NCBI RefSeq assembly: GCF_004102025.1
Contig: NZ_CP025228.1
Location: 372,001-436,000 of the forward strand
DNA: 64,000 nucleotides
DNA from: Actinomyces qiguomingii
GTDB taxonomy: Bacteria; Actinomycetota; Actinomycetes; Actinomycetales; Actinomycetaceae
Direction: 5' to 3'
The position numbers were made by a program, and so were the translations under genes. Positions 59,688-64,000 of this stretch are shown here, one piece after another. Each line of letters opens with the position of its first letter. Position 1 is the first letter of the stretch. The notes beneath the pieces were generated by a model, which was given only the letters and a program-made list of their open reading frames with translations, did not search any database and was not told the origin of the DNA.

Positions 59688-61114
59688 TGCGTTCCAGTGC
59701 CTTGCTGGCGTGCCCCGACGCTGTCGCCAACCCCGCCGGCGACCTGGACGCCGCCGTGCCCGCCCGCTACGACGACCCATTGCGCGAGCAGAACGCATTG
59801 GCTGCCGGCCTGGCCGCCACCGTCCTGGCCCGGGAGGTCGTCGCCGTGACCGGCCCCGACCGGCTCAGCTGGCTGACCTCCCTGACCAGCCAAGATCTGA
59901 CTCGCCTGACGCCCGGCGATGGCGGCGCGGAGGCGCTGCTGCTGGACGCCCAGGGGCATGTCGCCCACGCCCTGGCCTGCGTCGACGTTGGCGATACCCT
60001 GCTGCTGGTCACCGAGGCCGGCCGTGGGCGGGCACTGGCCGAGTTCCTTAACTCCATGCGCTTCATGCTGCGCGTGGAGGTGAGTGTGCGTGAGGACGTG
60101 GCCGTGCTGGGTGCGCTCGGTGAGGGTGGCGCCGCCCTGGAGGAGGCCGCCCGGGAGGTTGGTGCCCATGTGGCGACCTGGCGCGACCCCTGGCCGGGTG
60201 TGGTCGAGGGCGGCACCAGCTATGACGTGGGCGTGGAGCGGAAGCACCCCGGCGCGGGCTACCGGGCCACCTGGGTGCTGGTGGACGCCGATGCGGTTGG
60301 GGATGTAGTGCAGACCTTCCTGACCGACGCCGATGGGGGCGGCGGATCCAGCGGCGACGTCGACACCGCCAGTGCCTTCGACTTCGGCGCCTCCTCGGGA
60401 GCGCCTGGTGTTCTCGGACGAACCAGGCGGAGCCTGGCCGGGTCGCTGGCCTGGGAGGCGCTGCGCGTGGAGGCTGGGCGGCCGCGGTGGGGACGCGAGG
60501 TGGATGCGCGCACGATCCCGCACGAGCTGGACTGGCTGCGCACCGCCGTGCACTTGAACAAGGGCTGCTACCCGGGACAGGAGACCGTTGCCCGTACCCT
60601 CAACCTGGGCCGTCCGCCGCGGCGGCTGACCGTGCTCCAGCTCGACGGATTCACCGGCCGGATGCCGGCGCCGGGGGCGGTTGTGTGCCTGGGGGAGCGG
60701 GCTGTTGGCGCCGTGACCTCTGTGGTCCGGCACGTCGACTACGGCCCCATGGCGCTGGCGCTGCTGCGCCGGGGCGTGCCCGCGGATGCGCCGCTGACCG
60801 TGGAGATCACCGACGCGGATGACCCCGACGCGAATCCGGAGGAGGCCGTGGCTGCGGCGGCCGGGGCCGCGGGAGTCGATGGTGCGGCTGCAGCGTCTGG
60901 TGGCCCCGGCTCGGGGGAACCGGCCGACGCTCCGGAAGTGACGGACTCTGGGGTTTCAGCGGAGCGGGCTGAACCCGTGGTTGTTGCGCGGGTGGACGCC
61001 GCCCAGGAGCCCCTGGTCTCTCCCGAGGGCCGAGCCCAGGCGAGCCCCTCCGAGCGCCCCGGCGCCGGCCTGCGTGGCGTCTCCGTATCCCCTCGCCGAG
61101 TTCGGTCGAAATAA
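59687..61114 (+). CDS. ygfZ: Folate-binding protein YgfZ (Fe-S cluster maintenance)
   Basis: A 475-residue YgfZ/GcvT-like protein. The hallmark KGCYPGQETVART is present (NKGCYPGQETV), with its conserved Cys, along with VTGPDRLSWLTSLTSQDLTR and LDAQGHVAHALACVDVGDTL at the amino end. Family members support assembly or repair of iron-sulfur enzymes with tetrahydrofolate. The carboxy-terminal 90 residues are low-complexity and end inside the first unit of a 22-bp repeat, which supplies the stop codon. Confidence 0.92.
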   Translation: MRSSALLACPDAVANPAGDLDAAVPARYDDPLREQNALAAGLAATVLAREVVAVTGPDRLSWLTSLTSQDLTRLTPGDGGAEALLLDAQGHVAHALACVDVGDTLLLVTEAGRGRALAEFLNSMRFMLRVEVSVREDVAVLGALGEGGAALEEAAREVGAHVATWRDPWPGVVEGGTSYDVGVERKHPGAGYRATWVLVDADAVGDVVQTFLTDADGGGGSSGDVDTASAFDFGASSGAPGVLGRTRRSLAGSLAWEALRVEAGRPRWGREVDARTIPHELDWLRTAVHLNKGCYPGQETVARTLNLGRPPRRLTVLQLDGFTGRMPAPGAVVCLGERAVGAVTSVVRHVDYGPMALALLRRGVPADAPLTVEITDADDPDANPEEAVAAAAGAAGVDGAAAASGGPGSGEPADAPEVTDSGVSAERAEPVVVARVDAAQEPLVSPEGRAQASPSERPGAGLRGVSVSPRRVRSK

Positions 61115-61158
61115 CCACCGAGGTCGGTAGCTATAACCACCGAGGTCGGTCAAAGTGA
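61093..61158 (+). repeat. 22-bp repeat family A, array 4 (three units)
   Basis: Units at 61093, 61115 and 61137. The first has the GAGTTCGGTC form as in array 3, and the other two the GAGGTCGGT form as in array 2. The TAA that ends ygfZ (61112-61114) is the last triplet of unit 1. A degenerate unit (GGTCGGTCGATG) follows near 61202. Confidence 0.88.
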
Positions 61159-61893
61159 CGGCCAGGGCCTGCTGCGCTGACCGCCTCGTGTTTTTTCGCC
61201 GCGGTCGGTCGATGTAGTAACAGTCGTGCGAAGGGGGCGTGCTCGTCGTTCTCACAGGCGGATCGCGCGTAATACGTGCCGCACGCTTAAGCCTGTGGCG
61301 GGAATTCTGTCAATCCGGGATTTCCGTTGAGATGATGCGGAATTGCAGGAAGTGGCTGGGGCCGACAGGATCCGCTTGAAGTGCTCCCATGTGCGCCGGA
61401 GACCTCGCCGCACGCAGGAGCTCTCCTGGTGGTCTGCACCCGGCGTGGGAACCCGCAGAATCATGCGGTTTGTGGTCGGCGGTTGATTTGTTAAGCGTGC
61501 GCCGAGTCGGATGACATATGACGCGTGCCGATGCTCAACTTGGCGACTGCGCGCTCAGCTCGTTCGACCGCTCTTCCGGCTTGCGGGCGGGGTGGGCGTG
61601 GGTGTCGCCGGCCTGGTGACTCGGGTGCTGGTGGGTGGTGTGTGCCTGGGCGCTCCCGCCGTGGGGAGGAATGTCCGAGTTCAGCACAATGGCCGTTGGC
61701 GACCGCTGGCACCTTTGCGGAAACCGCATGATTCCAATGTTCTGCCCACAGCTGCTGGCGGCTTCGGAGTCGTTTGTGCCGATCCTGGACACTTTGGGCC
61801 GCCGCGCACGGGAACGAGCACCAACGGACGGTCGCCGCGGGCGGACAGACCCCCTACCCCACGCGCCCGACGCCACCCCGGAATACAACACCA

Positions 61894-62007
61894 GGAGGGT
61901 TATTCATGGGGGCGATCAGCCGCCTCGGAATTCCTATGCTTTCCGCACGATTGCACGGAAAAGTCATGATTGTATGGTAGTGTCGCCAATGCTGTGAATA
62001 ACCCTCC
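61894..62007 (+). repeat. 114-bp inverted-repeat element
   Basis: GGAGGGTTATTCA at 61894-61906 is exactly complementary to TGAATAACCCTCC at 61995-62007, and the match extends outward by three bases with one mismatch. The interior contains a second hairpin (TTTCCG...CGGAAA around 61939-61960). This could be a miniature mobile element or a small structured RNA. Confidence 0.65.
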
Positions 62008-62110
62008 AGGTCCGGGGATCTGGCTTGGGTCTTCCCTGGGGCTTGTGGCCCGGCGCCCGGTGCGCTGACCGACGGCGGTGACGCCGGCCGGGCTCGGCGC
62101 CCGTACCCTT

Positions 62111-62190
62111 CCCGGGCCCCTGCTTGGACCGCGAATCTGCGGTTATACCGTCTGATAGTGCGTCTGGGGCGGTCCAAGTGCAGCCCGGGC
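62111..62190 (+). promoter_or_regulatory. Candidate structured RNA or long hairpin
   Basis: CTTGGACCGC (62123-62132) pairs exactly with GCGGTCCAAG (62169-62178); CCCGGG motifs flank both sides. The 36-nt interior (ATCTGCGGTTATACCGTCTG) has its own short hairpin CGGTTATACCG. It lies 180 bp upstream of the SRPBCC-like gene. Confidence 0.4.
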
Positions 62191-62369
62191 GGCCAAGCAG
62201 ACACGGACCAGTCGACCGAACCGCAAGCAGCCACGCACCCCGGACACCACGCCAACCCCCGCCCCGACACCAGCAAACCGGAAGACCCGGCTGACGTCGC
62301 CTGCGGTGCCCGCCATGACTTGGCGTTGTGGTCCTTGTGGGAATGCTGTCCCTGTGGGAGGGTGAACTC

Positions 62370-62981
62370 ATGAGCGAGCGCAGCCGCTGGATCGTGCCCA
62401 TCGCCCTAGGGGCAGCTGGTGTCGCCTATGTGAATGGACGCCTGCGCCCGCGCGGCGATGCTGCTGAGCCCCTGCCCGGGGACGAGCTCCTGCCCGACGC
62501 CGAGATCGTTGAGACGCATGAGACGGTGTTGCAGGCGCCCGTGGCTGACGTATGGCCCTGGCTGGTCCAGATGGGCTACGGGCGTGGCGGTTTCTACTCC
62601 TTCGATGCGCTGTGTCAGCTCGTCGGTGTGGGCATCTCCAGCACTGATGCGATCAACCCCTCGTGGCAGAACCTGACGGAGGGTGACTCGGTGGACCTGG
62701 CGGAGGATATCTCCCTCGGCGTCGCCCGCCTGGAGCCGGAGCGCTGCCTCATCCTGTCCAGCGAGGGTGGAAGCGCCCCCGTGGGCAATGAGATGGAATT
62801 CGACTTCACGTGGGCGTTCGTCCTCACCTCGACGGGACTGCATTCCTGCCGCCTTACGGTGCGCGAGCGATACGTGCCCCAAACGCCGGCCGCCCGACGA
62901 ATGCTGCGGACTATACGTCCGGTCGCGCGGCTCATGACGCACGGCATGCTTCACGGCCTGCGACGTCGTACCCGGGGCTGA
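62370..62981 (+). CDS. SRPBCC-like protein with N-terminal membrane segment
   Basis: A 203-residue protein with GGGAGG ahead of ATG 62370. The amino-terminal helix (RWIVPIALGAAGVAYVNGRL) could anchor it. The rest resembles the polyketide-cyclase/SRPBCC fold: VLQAPVADVWPWLVQMGYGR then GGFYSFDALCQLVGVGISST and WAFVLTSTGLHSCRLTVRER. Ligand and role unknown. It stands alone. Confidence 0.65.
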   Translation: MSERSRWIVPIALGAAGVAYVNGRLRPRGDAAEPLPGDELLPDAEIVETHETVLQAPVADVWPWLVQMGYGRGGFYSFDALCQLVGVGISSTDAINPSWQNLTEGDSVDLAEDISLGVARLEPERCLILSSEGGSAPVGNEMEFDFTWAFVLTSTGLHSCRLTVRERYVPQTPAARRMLRTIRPVARLMTHGMLHGLRRRTRG

Positions 62982-63016
62982 GGGCGAGGAGCGACGGCGA
63001 TCATCGGTGCGTCGAC

Positions 63017-63787
63017 TCAGATGACATCCCGGCGCAGTCCGGCGCGCAGCCGGGCGACGGCGTGTCGGGTGGTCGCCAGGCCTACGCCCGCCCAGGTGAG
63101 TGCCACTAGCAGGTCGCGGGCCAACAGCGCGCCGATGCCGTCGGCTCCTGTATCGAGGGTGCTCACCGTGCCGCTCATGGGCGCGAGGGCAGCGAGCACA
63201 CGCAGCCATGCCGGACACAGCGACAGCGGCACAATCACGCCGGTCAGCAGCGGCAAGAACGTGGAGACGATGGTCGCTCCCAGGTAGGGGTCGGGCAGGT
63301 CGACGCCGATGCCTGCCGCGCCGACCCCCAGCAGTAGTCCGCAGACGACGGCGACAGGCGCCAGGGCCACGACCCGCCCCAGCATGGCTACATCTTGGGC
63401 GGCAGAGAGAGCGAACACCGCGCCGATGGCGGCTGCCCCGGTGAGCAGGGCCAACAGCGCGGGCACGGCCGCGACCGCGAACCAGTAGGCCAGGTCCAGA
63501 CGGCGACGCGTGTGCACCTCCTGGAAGACGCCCAGGTTGCGGTCGGCGGCAACGGTGCCTACAACCCCAGCGCATACGGAACTCGCCAGGGCCACCAGCG
63601 CGGCGGCGTAGCCGGTGCGCACCAGGTCGGGGGCTGACAGATCCGCGCCCAGCAGGACGTCGTAGGCGATGTTCAGCAGCGGCAGCACCAGCAGCGTCAC
63701 CACGGCCGTGCCCACGGTGGCGAAGGCCGTCGACGACGCCCACGTCACGCGCACCCCCGAGGCCAGGCGCCGGATGAACAACCCCAT
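63017..63787 (-). CDS. ABC-2-type transporter permease
   Basis: A 256-residue membrane protein with six hydrophobic segments: TVGTAVVTLLVLPLLNIAYD, YAAALVALASSVCAGVVGTV, LAYWFAVAAVPALLALLTGA, and FLPLLTGVIVPLSLCPAWLR followed by APMSGTVSTLD, the ABC-2 periplasmic hairpin. ATG 63787 overlaps the stop of the preceding gene on the same strand (TGATG). The family exports drugs, lipids or polysaccharides; the ATPase gene should lie beyond the window. Confidence 0.8.
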   Translation of the reverse strand: MGLFIRRLASGVRVTWASSTAFATVGTAVVTLLVLPLLNIAYDVLLGADLSAPDLVRTGYAAALVALASSVCAGVVGTVAADRNLGVFQEVHTRRRLDLAYWFAVAAVPALLALLTGAAAIGAVFALSAAQDVAMLGRVVALAPVAVVCGLLLGVGAAGIGVDLPDPYLGATIVSTFLPLLTGVIVPLSLCPAWLRVLAALAPMSGTVSTLDTGADGIGALLARDLLVALTWAGVGLATTRHAVARLRAGLRRDVI

Positions 63788-64000
63788 CAGATCACCTCCA
63801 GGGTCCCGGCGCGCGTGGCCATTCGCAGCGCCCGTCGCCCCAGAAAGGCGGCGAGGCTCAGCCAGGCGGCCACGCACACGCACCAGCCGGCCACATCCAC
63901 GGCGTCGACGGCGCGCCCCAGCAGCAGGTCAAAGGGCATGGATAGGGGCAGGAAACGGCTGAACCCGGCTAGCCAGGACGGCGGCGCGGTGGAGGTGAAC
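63787..64000 (-). CDS. ABC-2-type permease, C-terminal end (gene continues past the window)
   Basis: The last 70 codons of a gene whose start lies beyond 64000. They encode PPSWLAGFSRFLPLSMPFDL then LLGRAVDAVDVAGWCVCVAA and WLSLAAFLGRRALRMATRAG, matching the terminal hairpin and helix of ABC-2 permeases. Its stop overlaps the start of the next permease, so the two are a heterodimeric pair in one operon. Confidence 0.75.
   Translation of the reverse strand, partial: FTSTAPPSWLAGFSRFLPLSMPFDLLLGRAVDAVDVAGWCVCVAAWLSLAAFLGRRALRMATRAGTLEVI

Larger units (their letters stand above)
61159..62369. other. Gene-free stretch of 1.2 kb with structured elements
   Basis: No convincing coding region on either strand. 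It contains two inverted-repeat elements (61894-62007 and 62111-62190) and a segment near 61666-61800 that shares ACCGCATGATTCC with the 54051 element. The AT content is locally raised near 61280-61340 and 61900-62000. The right end holds the ribosome site of the next gene. Confidence 0.6.

Overview
The window is high-GC DNA from an actinobacterium, most likely an Actinomyces-like member of the Actinomycetaceae. I base this on the strong G/C third-position bias, frequent GTG starts, the helicase/secretion neighbourhood (DUF4244, TadE, Rv3654c-like protein, prepilin peptidase, Rv3649-like helicase), a GlnR-type orphan regulator followed by nitrobindin-like and YgfZ genes, and an anaerobic class III ribonucleotide reductase (nrdD/nrdG). 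No rRNA, tRNA, CRISPR array or prophage was seen.

Layout. 1-8.2 kb: end of an ABC ATPase gene, a structured leader, a complete peptide/nickel-type ABC importer (two permeases, lipoprotein, fused double ATPase) and a glutathionyl-hydroquinone-reductase-like enzyme. 8.2-9.1 kb: a GNAT/DUF1778 toxin-antitoxin (TA) pair. 9.1-16.2 kb: a GalT/HIT-like protein, a cyclophilin-like lipoprotein and the Tad-type minor pilin/prepilin peptidase/helicase cluster. 16.4-30 kb: an accessory zone of TA modules, decaying helicase genes, a broken IS element and hairpin repeats. 30.2-40.6 kb: a defence island with an ImmA/IrrE protein, a type I restriction-modification operon (hsdM, hsdS, a GIY-YIG nuclease, hsdR) and a convergent AAA-ATPase/RloB pair resembling AbiL. 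41.4-47.4 kb: more TA modules, a large uncharacterised protein coupled to hicAB, and a hipBA locus whose hipA has lost its middle. 47.9-51.4 kb: nrdD and nrdG with a RelE/ribbon-helix-helix pair lodged between them. 51.7-64 kb: mostly chromosomal genes (CPBP protease, a two-component pair whose kinase lacks its ATPase domain, glycosyltransferase-GtrA, phosphodiester glycosidase, GlnR, membrane protein, nitrobindin-like protein, YgfZ, an SRPBCC-like protein, ABC-2 permeases).

Themes. Ten TA loci or remnants lie within about 42 kb. At least seven genes are broken by nonsense codons, frameshifts or internal deletions (DUF6880-like protein, higB, DEAD helicase, UvrD paralogue, transposase, hipA, histidine kinase), so the accessory zone looks like a turnover hot spot. 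Two repeat families recur: a 22-bp tandem unit placed just after stop codons (four arrays) and a roughly 112-bp nested hairpin (three copies, all in the accessory zone). The strongest candidates for something undescribed are the 591-residue protein coupled to hicAB, the nested-hairpin family, and the UvrD-like helicase with a RelE-like amino-terminal region beside a collapsed DEAD/DEAH helicase.
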